A stretch of DNA of 61,541 nt from Neolentinus lepideus HHB14362 ss-1 (taxonomy: Eukaryota > Basidiomycota > Agaricomycetes > Gloeophyllales > Gloeophyllaceae), in assembly GCA_001632425.1 (NCBI GenBank), contig KV425582.1:268000-329540 (forward strand), in the 5' to 3' direction. How positions within the stretch are numbered: the stretch's first letter is position 1; each line of letters opens with the position of its first letter. Under the pieces are notes generated by a model. The model worked only from the letters and a program-made list of their open reading frames with translations, did no database searches and was not told the origin of the DNA. Shown here piece by piece: positions 14,725 to 25,685 of this stretch. The position numbers and the translations under genes were made by a program.

Positions 14725-15240
14725 CTACCAATCCGTACCGGGGGCAGCCTCGCGCTTCCAGTCGGTCCCGGGCTCGGGCTCTCGACGCCAGTCGGTGCCC
14801 CTCCTCCAGTCTGTACCAGGCTCAGCCTCGCGCTTCCAGTCTGTCCCCCGCTTCCAATCGGTACCGGGCTCAGGCTCCCGGCGCCAGTCCGTGCCCCGCT
14901 TCCAGTCGGTACCACGCTTCCAGTCCGTGCCAGGCTCTGGCTCGCGTTTCCAGTCAGAGCCAGACCCTGGCTCGCGTTTCCAGTCGGTTCCACGCCTCCA
15001 GTCGGTATTACCCCGCTTCGCATCCTCCTGCAAGACATTGAGAATAATGATACAATAACAGAAGAGAAGGACGCACGATCGCGGTCCGTTCAACAAGAGA
15101 CGGATCTGCCTCTGGCGTCTATATCATAGATCAGGACGGTGAGAACGGAGACGGAGACGAGCAGGACGTACGGGGAGACCAGAGGCAAGGACGGCGAATA
15201 GGAGAATGAAGATGGCCAAGTAGGACTTTGAGAGGAACAT
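14725..15240 (-). CDS. Secreted repeat precursor with Kex2 sites, alpha-factor-like layout
   Basis: A three-exon gene encoding 137 residues. Exon 1 (15240-15172) is a signal peptide, MFLSKSYLAIFILLFAVLAS. Exon 2 (15118-15077) is a short pro-segment (TPEADPSLVERTAI). Exon 3 (15027-14725) opens with EDAKR and then carries 12 units, every one ending in Asp-Trp. The first 11 are followed by KR or RR and the last by the TAG stop. In order: GNTDW, GTDW, EPGSGSDW, EPEPGTDW, GTDW, GTDW, EPEPGTDW, GTDW, EAEPGTDW, GTDW, EPEPGTDW, EAAPGTDW. Both introns (53 and 49 nt) have GT-AG ends and phase 0, so the model reads cleanly. Dibasic sites are cut by the Golgi protease Kex2, and X-Pro/X-Ala leaders are removed by Ste13-type dipeptidases; I infer release mainly of GTDW. 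The units lack a farnesylation CaaX end, so this is not a classical basidiomycete lipopeptide pheromone. Receptor and function are unknown. Confidence 0.85.
14728..15012 (-). repeat. Twelve tandem peptide-coding units of two lengths
   Basis: Imperfect tandem repeat inside the last exon of the precursor gene. Basic units are 18 bp (GTDW plus a dibasic pair) and long units 30 bp (with an EPEP, EAEP, EAAP or EPGS leader). The DNA differs between units: all four Gly codons and three Thr codons are used for the same Gly-Thr. Confidence 0.9.
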
Positions 15241-15289
15241 GATGTTGGGTTGCCGATAGCAGTGGATTAAAGAGCGACGAAGGTGAGCA

Positions 15290-15300
15290 AATTTAAATAA
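15290..15300 (-). promoter_or_regulatory. Candidate TATA-like box of the precursor gene
   Basis: On the minus strand the sequence TTATTTAAAT lies about 50-60 nt upstream of the ATG at 15240. The spacing is plausible for a fungal core promoter with a short leader. Support is the motif and distance only. Confidence 0.4.
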
Positions 15301-18300
15301 GCCGGGGTGGAGATAGATGAGAGCGCACCTGCCGTTCCCCTGGGCCACTTTGCCGGGTGCCGGTCACGTGCGTGAATAACTTTAGTCGGACTCGGGGCTT
15401 TTCCCGCAGATGCACGCTCCCATCACTGTCAATTCGCCGGCGCCACCACGGTCCTCGCCTTCAAGCTGCAGGACTCTGCCCTTTCCATTTCCCCATCTCG
15501 ACATGCCATCGTCTCATTGCCTCAGGTAATTCCCTCTCCTGCTCAGGGCACCATCGACCTAGTCATGTGGCATGAACGCTATATCATCACAGATCTTATC
15601 GACAAATCTTCCCTATCTGCCGTACGCCCGTTGCGAGCTATGACATCCTTGTAATTATAGTTCATTGACGACACGTGTAAATGCAACACTCCTCGAACAT
15701 ATGCCTCCAGCACCCGCTGTTCAAGGAAAGGATACACGCCCATAACCTAATTTCTCGTCCAAGGACATCGTACGGCGTCATCACCGGACATGTAAAGTGG
15801 GTTAATCAAGGGGTCGCACTCAGTCGATCTGATTGTGCAACAGACTGAGCCGATAAGCGATCATCCGGCGGGTCCTGTCCCGATTCCCGCAAAGGCCATC
15901 GTGTTTCCAGCGGAGTGTCTATCACTGGTTGAGTCTGGCTGGTGCTGAGCTGCTCAATGATGATCGTCCTAGGCTATGTCGGCGACCCACTTTTCCGTCG
16001 AGCTGGCATCTGGACAGTCATGCGACGCTATTCACGCGCACTAAACCATAGTCGAAGGAAGGATTATGTGCGGAACAAGTCTGGAACATAGCGCCGCGAA
16101 GATTTGCAATCACCTTGCTATGGAAGGAATCGCCCGTAAACTGTAAGTGCTTGTGGTGCTTTGACGTTTCCGAGGCAAAGCACTTTCGGAGTTGAATTCG
16201 AGCCGTTTCTAGTTGACATCTGTCGGTAGCTCATGTATACCTAGGATATTCATAGGACGGGTGCATATGCATCTGTTGCCATGTATCACAAGATTGAATC
16301 CCATTTAGCCCTCATCATCAGCTATGTGTATGTTGATCTCAAACCGTGGTTATGATTCCGCTGTTAGCAGCAACTGTAACAGAACATGTCATGCCACCCT
16401 CGCGATACACTCCCAGCCCAAGTCTATCGTGGGTGCGTTCCAGCAAGGACTTACCAGTCCTATCATCAACTATTCTCCTTCTGGCGCAACGGAGTCTGCC
16501 TCAGGCGCTCCACTCTCCCGAAGCCTCGTGGGTGGTTTCCCCGCAAATAAGTCATCATTTGTATTTTCTGGTCTCGTGCGTGGCTGAAATAGCATGAGAG
16601 ATTCCCAGAGGCACGCCTTCCTCTTCAGCGCGACTCACCGACACATGTACAAGAAAACATACATGCAAGTCAGTGAACAGCGGAAACCGGTGAACACGGC
16701 GTAAGAAGCTTCAAGCTTATGCGCAACGCAATCTCATTGTGATTGGCATGATGTACCAGAAGATTACTAGACATCAGATCGGAGGGAACAGCGTATGCAC
16801 GGCGGTGGATGTCAAACTTCCTCTCCTGGCTGCAGTTGACAAGTCTTCTCTCGGCGCCGTCCTGACAAGCCAGCTTCCTCGATCAGGCTCCGAGGAACAG
16901 GAATGTCGGTGAGAAGGGGTCTGCTAATGCGGGTCTTGAAACAGGAAGCCAGCAGGCATGGCACGAGCGGAACGCCTCGTTAAGTATGGCAAACGTGTGT
17001 CTATTTCCGTCTCGCCAGCAGCGATAACTGACTGAGATTTCCGAAACATGCCTCGTTATAGGTAGATGAAGGCAAATCAGAAATCCAGAAGCAGAGAAGA
17101 TCGTGCACCGACGCGGTCCTGGAAAGCAGGAGCTAAAGACGCCGGAAAGTGGACGCGCAGGCGACAATCTGCGATGCCTTCGATTATGAGCCAGCCGGGC
17201 ACATTAATATTCTCCGGTGTTGAGTACGCACCCGGCCCTTTGTGGCGCCCAGGAAATCCGCGAAATCACGTACACCCCTTGCGCGGAGAGTCGACGAGCA
17301 CTTCTTGCCAAGTTGCCACCGCTTGTCGATCGGCATTCTCGGTGTTCGGCGCAACGTTGGATATGCATCTCGTCATGGGAAAAACCATCGGACATGGGGC
17401 CACTCGGAGGAGTGTGCACAGTGGCAAAATGACAGGATGTTGGGCTCGGGAGACTTCGAGCTGTTATCTGTGTCAGATGCTCATGCCATAGGCAATAGTG
17501 GCTGCCGGCCAGTGCTACAAGTGGTGCTAGCAGCTCTGGACTACGCGAAATGACGTGTAATTCTGACTTGATGGTGAGCGCATAGATAACCAAACCTTGC
17601 GACTAGACGGGGGTTTGAATGGTTTTCTGATCCCTGGATATCGAGACGTAGCTGGCTCACCTAGAGTGGGGCTTACCCCAATGCGGCCGTCCTATCTGAT
17701 AGTCATGAACGCGTAGCGTCGAACAGGTACTGATGGCATTCCAACGTTAACATCAAGGGGATCGCGCCACTCCACAGCAGTTGAGTGCACACCGTACGCG
17801 ATCGCAGTGTGCATGCGAGGTCGGAGTGAGGCGTCACCGGAACGGCCGTATGTCGTGATCGGAAGTTACCGGTATGTTTGACTGGAATGGCTGATGGCAA
17901 CCCGCCTGCAATTAAATTGCGTCTTGTGGATACGGACACCGGCTGGACATACCAGCTGACGGGACCGACGATTGCATCTCGACCCTCCGGCGCTCGTGGG
18001 TCATAGAAGGCACGACGATTTCTGTTTGTTCTGTCCGACGCGGACAACGATGCTGTCCGAAACTCCGAGGCCCTTGGCGGGAAGGAAGTGAGGTGAGTCT
18101 CAGAGCTCGATTGACGATACGACACGAACACTGTTAATGCTTATTGGATGCGACGGTGTCGCAGCCAAGGTGTTTGACCCACGCTGCTCCGACTTATTCA
18201 TGTTCCTTGGCCATCGAGGTCCGCAAAGTACGGGCTTTGATTCTGTCAATACTGGTCCTTTGCTATCATTGAAAACTTATTTTGACAGACATTACATGGC

Positions 18301-20193
18301 CAGCGCCGGGGCCGCGGCGAACGTAGCTACCGGTAATTTGCAAGGTATGCTTTACTACTGACGAAGTTTAATGTTAATGTTAACGTTCACCTACCGACTG
18401 GTGACTCAGAAATAACGGCATTGGATGTATCTCGTTATTTGTCTCTTGCGCTGAAGAGCGGCGGACTCATAGATGATTCTTTAGGCCGACGGCTTCCGTG
18501 ATTCCCTCCCAGTCAAGTACGGTCCTCTTGGAATTTGGAAACTTCTGAACGACTGTTCTAATGGCGCGGTCGTGCATTACACTGGCACAACACGACCTCC
18601 AATAGGACATTGGTATGATACGTGATGCATGAAGACATGGACAACTGCGCATTTGTAATTCACGACTGACCAAGACAATTTCACGACACGGCCAACATAT
18701 CAGACGATCTAACGGCATTTTCTCTCATACGCGGGACACACTGGACTCTCCACAAGGTACGCCGTATGGCGTGTCTGTAAAGTACGTCCTCAAGTCAGCC
18801 GTGCTACGCCCACATACGATAGCAGCTCATCTTCCTTAATTCACGGAGGCTATTGTTCCAGGTAGTCACCAGATGCGGGAGTTGTGTACGTGATCACCCC
18901 TTCATTCAGCCACGTATGTCCGCCGCAACCGACTGCTATGTATTCTGGCTCGATGGCTCGATGGCTAGTTGATGATGGGTGCTGCGTCCATGCGTCGGCG
19001 CACATTCCCGAGCAGAAGTTCTGTTGGAAAGTAGCTCCCAGGAGGCTTGACGACAAACATTCGTTCTATCTGAGCAAAACCGACAAGGAGATATGATGTA
19101 AGTGTTCAGCCTCGACTATGTGGTATGTCAAAGTCATTTAAGCTCATAACTATCATCTCGATGATTATTTCACGCTGGTAATCCGCACACTGACACCCCT
19201 TATGCCAGTGACATCATTCTATGCTAAGTGAAAACATGAGCAACGCGTGCTATGGATTGACAGGTTGTTCAGGCGAATTTCAACGCATGAGCAACACATC
19301 AGACGTCTCCGATGGCATTTCCCTCTTGCGTGTTGGTCTTCAAATTCACTGTGAGGTGGTTTTTGTGCACTTGTCCTTCAGTGCGATATAACTGGAACTC
19401 GGAGATGGTGCGTAGATGTACAAATGTAAAACTAATTCAATCAGGCGTCGTTATGCGTTTTGTGCCGCTCTCCTACGTGCACATAATTTCGCGCTTACCT
19501 TCCATGGAGCAGCGGAGGCCTCGATGGCCCAGCGATGACTGATTAGGATCTCCAGGGTTCGTAAAACCTATCCGCCGATGCGCATCTCCGGGCCGGGGAA
19601 TATTGACCACGATGGCAGAGTTGGAATGTCTTGCGACAACAGTTCTTTCCGCCCGAGCAAGCCAGGACTTGTCTGACAGCCCAGGTTATTGGTTGACTGG
19701 TCAGAACCAGTCGGAACAGCTGTCTCATTTCTGTCTTCGCCCGCCCCTTTCCCTCTACTCGGTCTATTGCACGGGGTCGTCACTGAGGAACCCCATGTTG
19801 GACCGGTGCTCGGCTTCTGCCATAGTCCTCCTTTCCTCGGATAATCCATGGATACAAGAAGATCGTCGCAGCGCTTTTCGAGATTCATATCGAGGTCTTA
19901 TCAGGTTTCCTATTATCAGAAGATGGATTCAAGCTCGACATGAGATACACGAGGCAAGTCATACTAAGTCAAATGAAGATGCCTGACATTATCGGTCGCT
20001 ACATGGACCACGAGACCACGAAAATCTGAACTATGAAGACCAAGGGTCGATAGCATATGAATCAATGACGTTCTCGAACCCATGCCGACAGGACCATATG
20101 ATACTGGTGCTCATCAGAAGCAATACCTAGTACTAGATTTAATCGTCTCTGGACTCTTTCGAGAACACTAGACCACCCCAGTGTGTCTCCTGG
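15301..20193. other. Gene-poor interval of 4.9 kb, nothing recognised
   Basis: Only short open frames occur, on both strands (the longest are 126-142 codons, near 17066-17491, 17703-18131 and 19603-19986), and none resembles a family known to me. No terminal inverted repeats or transposase motifs were noticed. Two segments near 18700 and 19300 look weakly alike (both read CATCAGACG or similar, then a GGCATTT motif), which might be an old duplication. Confidence 0.4.
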
Positions 20194-21984
20194 CTAGCTT
20201 AACACTCGCCTAACACTCGCCGACCTACTCCTGTTTGGCCTACTGGCAGTATCGTTGTCCTGCTCTCGTTCGCGGCCCCCTTTCCTAGCGTCGAACAATC
20301 TTCCGACTGGAAATATTCGCTGCAGGAAGGGTTTCTTGAACGACAATGACCCCGAGCCCGATGTTGAAGGGCGGGAAAGTGCAGGTGAATATTTGGTTGA
20401 CGATGTCGACATCGAAGGCGACATTTGCGTTGAGTTCTGAGAGACCAAGTAAGTAAACGGTTAGTCCCGACATTGGGTTGGGCGCTCACAGTTCTCCTGC
20501 CCTGCGTATATTCGCCTGGACCAGGGCCAGTATAGTACATCTCAGAAGCGGAAGTCCCACTGTCATGCCTGATTCTGGCCCTCGGTGGGGCTGGGCGCCC
20601 GTTTCTTACGCCCACTGTGTCATCTTCAAACCGAGCTCGTAACCGAGCCTCGGGTTGCGGGACCGGGTATCCCCTTGAGTGCACGGAAGCTCTTGATTGA
20701 GTACGCGGAGGTACGTTCTCGACACCAGGCAGACTGCTGACACCGACACCGACTGTGGCATTCGCCGGTGGAGGGGGAGGCAAGCTTTTGCTTCTATAGT
20801 TACGACGACCACGTTCACCCTCAGGCTTAGTGCTAGAAGATCTCTCGCGCTGTCCGGATGTCCGGGCGCCTCCGTATTCCGTGTTGTACCCATAGCCATA
20901 AAGTGGCTGGCGTGTCTGGTAATCCTGTTCGCCAGCGCGAGTGGATTGGAGTCTTGCCGGTGCTGAGTGGGAGAATGCTACACCCGGAGGTGCCGGATGT
21001 GAGGCAGTCGTTGTCGCTGATGGCCTTGACTTATGGGTTAGCTGTTGCTGACGGACAACAGGATGCTGCTGCGATGACTGTCGATTGCGGTATTGAGTGT
21101 AATCAAGGCCCTCATAGGTCCCTGGTGTGCGAGATACGTGTGTAAATGTCTTCTCTAATTATCCGGTACGAAACTACTCACCTGAACCAGCCGCTGTTCG
21201 CTGTGTCAAGGCGTAGGATTGAGGCGCGACATTTTGGTCTTTGGTTTGAGGCAGACTTTGTGGTGTGTACCCAAAGCGGGCGGACACTGGCTCGGAGACT
21301 GAGAGACCCAACCTTGGAGATGATGGACGAATGGTTTGTGCCTTCTCATAAGGAATAACACTATTTTGTTCAGTAACATTCGGTAATTTGTTTGGACGTG
21401 ATGCGTCTGCCTCATTAGCTCTCGCATCATGCTTTTGTGGAACGGGTTGCAAAGGTGGTAAAACACGTATTTGTTCTGGAAAATCTGGAGTAGGAGGGCC
21501 GTAATTGTAGAAAAATGTTGGGCGTATAGGCGGCGGAATAGTGGTTTTAGGATGCAGCACGTTCGAGGCTGATGCGGACCGACCGCGGATAGCTCGGGCG
21601 GGACGCGCTTTTCACGCGTCACAGTTAGGTCACCTCCGGAGGCATTGGATGTAAGATATATTACACACCATGGTGGTCCTTCTCTTCAAGGGATGGCTCG
21701 ATAATGACATCCGGTCTCCCATCATCGAATCTCAGCACCATCTTCGGCGGCACGGAATATATACTTTCATTGTCGTATTCATCGTCTCCTTCAACGGCGC
21801 CACTAGAATCCGAAAGGAATGATGGAATACGTGAAGGAGGCTGAGATGGAGAGTAGAAATAGTCGGCAGGGTTATGAGGTTGGGCTGCATGGGATTTCAC
21901 CCAATTAGCAACGCGCTTTCGAGACGCGACATAGCTGGCAATATTTCGAGGTCCAGGTTCGTAGTCGTGTTCATAGTCTGTCAT
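20194..21984 (-). CDS. Hypothetical low-complexity protein
   Basis: A multi-exon gene of roughly 500-560 residues that I do not recognise. Exon 1 (from 21984) starts MTDYEHDYEPGPRNIASYVA and has KRVANWVKSHAAQPHNPADY, then an acidic stretch and PPKMVLRFDDGRPDVIIEPS. Exon 2 starts after an intron that ends near 21612 and is Pro-rich (PPPIRPTFFYNYGPPTPDFP). Later exons are rich in Ser, Arg, Gln and Pro, with poly-Pro (LPPPPPANA) near 20780. The last exon is Ser-rich and ends with a basic tail (RSRSASVRRVLS) at the TAG 20194-20196. The long disordered regions and absence of membrane segments suggest an intracellular scaffold or regulator; that is a guess. Continuity across introns and a conserved-looking first exon support a real gene. 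Confidence 0.65.
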
Positions 21985-23199
21985 CGTAGAATAGTGAGGA
22001 ATAAACAGTGAATAATAGCTTAATAGTTAGTTGGAGGGGGAAGGAGAAGAGCACTAGGTACATTGGCCAATGAAAGCTTTAATGGCAAGTTGCGACCTCG
22101 GCACCAGAACCTAGACACTGCGTGACTCTGTTCGCAGCATCGGTCATACAAATAGAATGGTTCAACTCTATGTTTGTCGGTTCACGGGAAGATTGCAGAG
22201 CGCGCGAGGAAGGAGACGCCCAGCGGCATCCGCCACCGACACCCGTTTTAGGCAAGAGTTGGTCTCCCGGACGTGCGCATGGTCCGCGTGGTCCCAAAAG
22301 TCCCGATGGTGTTGGGAACGAGCCCTGCTTTGCACCAAACTCCCGCGACAGTGTCTCCTTTCCCGACGACTGCGAGCGGAAATGAAAGTTCTCTCTGCCT
22401 CGTGGATCTAATATCATTTCCCGCTGACCCGCCCTGATCACAAGATGTCTGATATGCCATTGTCTCTGGAAACGCTATTACTTACGGCGGCTGAGACAGC
22501 TCGCTGCAGTGGATTTTGAAGACAAGACGTGTCCACTGTCATCGTTGTTGAGCATGAGACACTGACCCAACGTCAGAAACACCTAGGGGTTTGTGAAGTA
22601 AATTCTGGTTCGGCCCAAGGATCGGATTCACGCCCGCTCCACTTGACCGAGCTCCATCTATCCGAGCCATAACGGTACCATTTTGAGCTCTGTACTATTC
22701 TAGGTTGATATCAGTATTAAGCTCTCTACCCTGCGTACCACCCTATTACCCCAGGATGCCGCTCCCGACCAGGACCGTCCTCGTTCTATAAATCCGAAAG
22801 AATTCCAAAGGTTTATAAAAGATATCAGACAATCTACCTGGATCCAAATTCGCTCTACATCTGCTGATGTTCTTGCCAACTGGCTGCCCGGTTATCCAAT
22901 CTTTGCTGGCTCAAAACGCGGGAGCTCGATGGAGCCAGGGCAGTCAGCGTTTAATCAGCGTATCCATGGTTTCCTTATATGCATCGGACCAGCAGCGCCG
23001 ACGGGTCTTCCCTGTGGCTTCCCACAGATATCTCTCGCGCGAATTCGGTACCTTTTCGGCGACTACAAATTCCAGTTTCGCGGACTGATTCCAGGGCATG
23101 ATCCGTGCGATACTATTTGATCAGTCTTGTATAAAAACTTTTTACAGAGCTGTTCAATTTAGGCAAAAAAGTCAGAATTTGGATGGATCTCTTGGAGGC
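21985..23199. other. Interval with no recognised gene
   Basis: About 1.2 kb upstream of the hypothetical gene and before the nested transposon. Short open frames near 22079-22460 and 22867-23120 have no family features. It presumably includes the promoter of the minus-strand gene. Confidence 0.45.
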
Positions 23200-23258
23200 A
23201 TTAGTGCCCTACAGTTCTAGATACAGTTTTCGCTTTCTGTCGCTTTCTGGGAAAGCTG
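23200..23258 (+). repeat. Left inverted repeat of the outer element
   Basis: Pairs with 31900-31958 in inverted orientation over 59 bp with two mismatches. It contains the repeated word CTTTCTG. Confidence 0.85.
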
Positions 23259-23448
23259 AAGTCAGAAAGCAGCTCCGGACTTGAGTGTACCTCACCCAGA
23301 ATCCTGCTTTCTCGCCACGTGTAGCCTCGTGTAGAACGAGATCGTGACAGCGTCACTCCTGTGCGGTCAAACGGGTGATGCCGGTAGAAACTCAGAGTGA
23401 GACCTGACGTCCACAGGCTGCTGCAGTATGAGGTTATGGTGTCTCAGA

Positions 23449-23483
23449 CCCAGTGAAAATCGCGTCTATAACAGTCGATAGTA
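23449..23483 (+). repeat. Left terminal inverted repeat of the Tnp2 transposon
   Basis: Exact 35-bp inverted match to 31702-31736. The same sequence recurs at 24783, directly after the N run. Confidence 0.9.
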
Positions 23484-23839
23484 ACAGATAGTAGCCGATA
23501 ACCTGAGCGTGAACACACCGTTAACGACATTAAAATATAATCTGGTAATACAATAGAATTTTTTCCTTATCTGACGATACACATCGTTAATGATATATTC
23601 ACTGCATGTAATACGGTGGTAATAGATCATAATCGCATAGAAAATATCCGGTGCTGTGTCCTCTGATCTTTTCTTGATCTTTTCAGTTCGATAATACTTG
23701 ATACACATCGATTCATCAGAAGGTACGATACAAAACAATCTATAGTAAAATGTACAGCTTGTCCCCCTTCCCCTCACTGCCTCCACCCCATCCCATTCCA
23801 CCTCGTATCCACGTTCGGGCTTGAGTGAGTCACAACGGC

Positions 23840-24347
23840 CTAGGCTGATGTTGCAGTGCCCACCACGTTTTTCTGTACCATTCACGAGTCAGTGTAGTAT
23901 TCACAGTGCAGCGTAGCCTCAGAACTTACAATTTTCTTAGCACGAGTTGTAAGCTTCTGTTGTAGCGCGACATTAGCGGTAGCTTACAAAAATAAATGTG
24001 GACACTCACATTATATTCTTTACTATTCTTACTCAGAATGCCCCAGTGAAGCTTCCAGTCCTTCTCGCGACCTCCGGGATTTGCTTCGCACCACTCCTGC
24101 AATGCCAGGTTCCTGGTAATGTGATGAGCTCAAGTCTAATGACACCATTAGCTTACTTACTTAGGTGTATTGCCAAGTACTGGTGATACCATGACAATGT
24201 CATTGTCACCGTTGGTCCTCTGCCGTTTGGCTGAGGTCTTGGAAACACCTGAGGTCACAGCCGCATCAGGAGTGGTGGCAGTCGGAGCAGTGTTGGGAGC
24301 AACAGTGGCCAAAGTAATGGTGGCAGTAGAAGTAGCAGTGGTCGAAG
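23840..24347 (-). pseudogene. Cut-off copy of the transposase C-terminal exons
   Basis: This repeats the last exons of the transposase gene: the Ala/Thr-rich stretch, SVSKTSAKRQR-like basic run (here GVSKTSAKRQRTNGD), NLALQEWCEANPGG and the final TAG (23840-23842). The upstream part is lost in the N gap. It is probably an assembly or allelic duplicate, not a separate gene. Confidence 0.7.
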
Positions 24348-24782
24348 NNNNNNNNNNNNNNNNNNNNNNNNNNNNNNNNNNNNNNNNNNNNNNNNNNNNN
24401 NNNNNNNNNNNNNNNNNNNNNNNNNNNNNNNNNNNNNNNNNNNNNNNNNNNNNNNNNNNNNNNNNNNNNNNNNNNNNNNNNNNNNNNNNNNNNNNNNNNN
24501 NNNNNNNNNNNNNNNNNNNNNNNNNNNNNNNNNNNNNNNNNNNNNNNNNNNNNNNNNNNNNNNNNNNNNNNNNNNNNNNNNNNNNNNNNNNNNNNNNNNN
24601 NNNNNNNNNNNNNNNNNNNNNNNNNNNNNNNNNNNNNNNNNNNNNNNNNNNNNNNNNNNNNNNNNNNNNNNNNNNNNNNNNNNNNNNNNNNNNNNNNNNN
24701 NNNNNNNNNNNNNNNNNNNNNNNNNNNNNNNNNNNNNNNNNNNNNNNNNNNNNNNNNNNNNNNNNNNNNNNNNNNNNNNNNN
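24348..24782. other. Assembly gap (435 N)
   Basis: A run of N between the two copies of the transposon end. The sequence after it resumes exactly at CCCAGTG, the transposon terminus. Confidence 0.99.
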
Positions 24783-25685
24783 CCCAGTGAAAATCGCGTC
24801 TATAACAGTCGATAGTAACAGATAGTAGCCGATAACCTGAGCGTGAACACACCGTTAACGACATTAAAATATAATCTGGTAATACAATAGAATTTTTTCC
24901 TTATCTGACGATACACATCGTTAATGATATATTCACTGCATGTAATACGGTGGTAATAGATCATAATCGCATAGAAAATATCCGGTGCTGTGTCCTCTGA
25001 TCTTTTCTTGATCTTTTCAGTTCGATAATACTTGATACACATCGATTCATCAGAAGGTACGATACAAAACAATCTATAGTAAAATGTACAGCTTGTCCCC
25101 CTTCCCCTCACCGCCTCCACCCCATCCCATTCCACCTCGTATCCACGTTCGGGCTTGAGTGAGTCACAACGGCCTAGGCTGATGTTGCAGTGCCCACCGC
25201 GTTTTTCTGTACCATTCACGAGTCAGTGTAGTATTCACAGTGCAGCGTAGCCTCAGAACTTACAATTTTCTTAGCACGAGTTGTAAGCTTCTGTTGTAGC
25301 GCGACATTAGCGGTAGCTTACAAAAATAAATGTGGACACTCACGTTATATTCTTTACTATTCTTACTCAGAATGCCCCAGTGAAGCTTCCAGTCCTTCTC
25401 GCGACCTCCGGGATTTGCTTCGCACCACTCCTGCAATGCCAGGTTCCTGGTAATGTGATGAGCTCAAGTCTAATGACACCATTAGCTTGCTTACTTACTT
25501 AGGTGTATTGCCAAGTACTGGTGATACCATGACAATGTCATTGTCACCATCGGTCCTCTGCCGTTTGGCTGAGGTCTTGGAAACACCTGAGGTCACAGCC
25601 GCATCAGGAGTGGTGGCAGTCTGAGCAGTGTTGGGAGCAACAGTGGCCAAAGTAATGGTGGCAGTAGAAGTAGCAGTGGTCGAAG
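24783..25685. repeat. Second copy of the duplicated transposon end
   Basis: Near-identical to 23449-24347. Unlike that copy it continues without a break into the rest of the transposase gene. Confidence 0.9.

Larger units (their letters stand above)
23449..24347. repeat. First copy of the duplicated transposon end
   Basis: 899 bp almost identical to 24783-25685 (903 bp). I count about six single-base differences and one 4-bp insertion. This copy stops at the N run in the middle of the Ala/Thr-rich coding stretch. Confidence 0.9.

Noticed and set aside
14728..15012. Repeat array that might look like a CRISPR or minisatellite
   Set aside because: The units are coding, vary silently in codons and have two lengths set by whole codons; there are no unique spacers and the host is a eukaryote.
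14795..15058. Open frame on the plus strand rich in Gln-Ser-Val-Pro repeats
   Set aside because: It is the reverse shadow of the peptide-precursor repeats; it has no signal peptide and no splice support, and the minus strand gives a far better protein.
14725..15240. Classical lipopeptide mating pheromone
   Set aside because: There is no C-terminal CaaX box, there is a signal peptide, and no pheromone receptor lies nearby.
17066..17491. 141-codon frame in the gene-poor interval
   Set aside because: No conserved motif, odd composition and no exon chain; length alone is within chance for this base composition.
24157..24864. Long frames on both strands running through the N gap
   Set aside because: Most of their length is undetermined sequence, so they carry no evidence.
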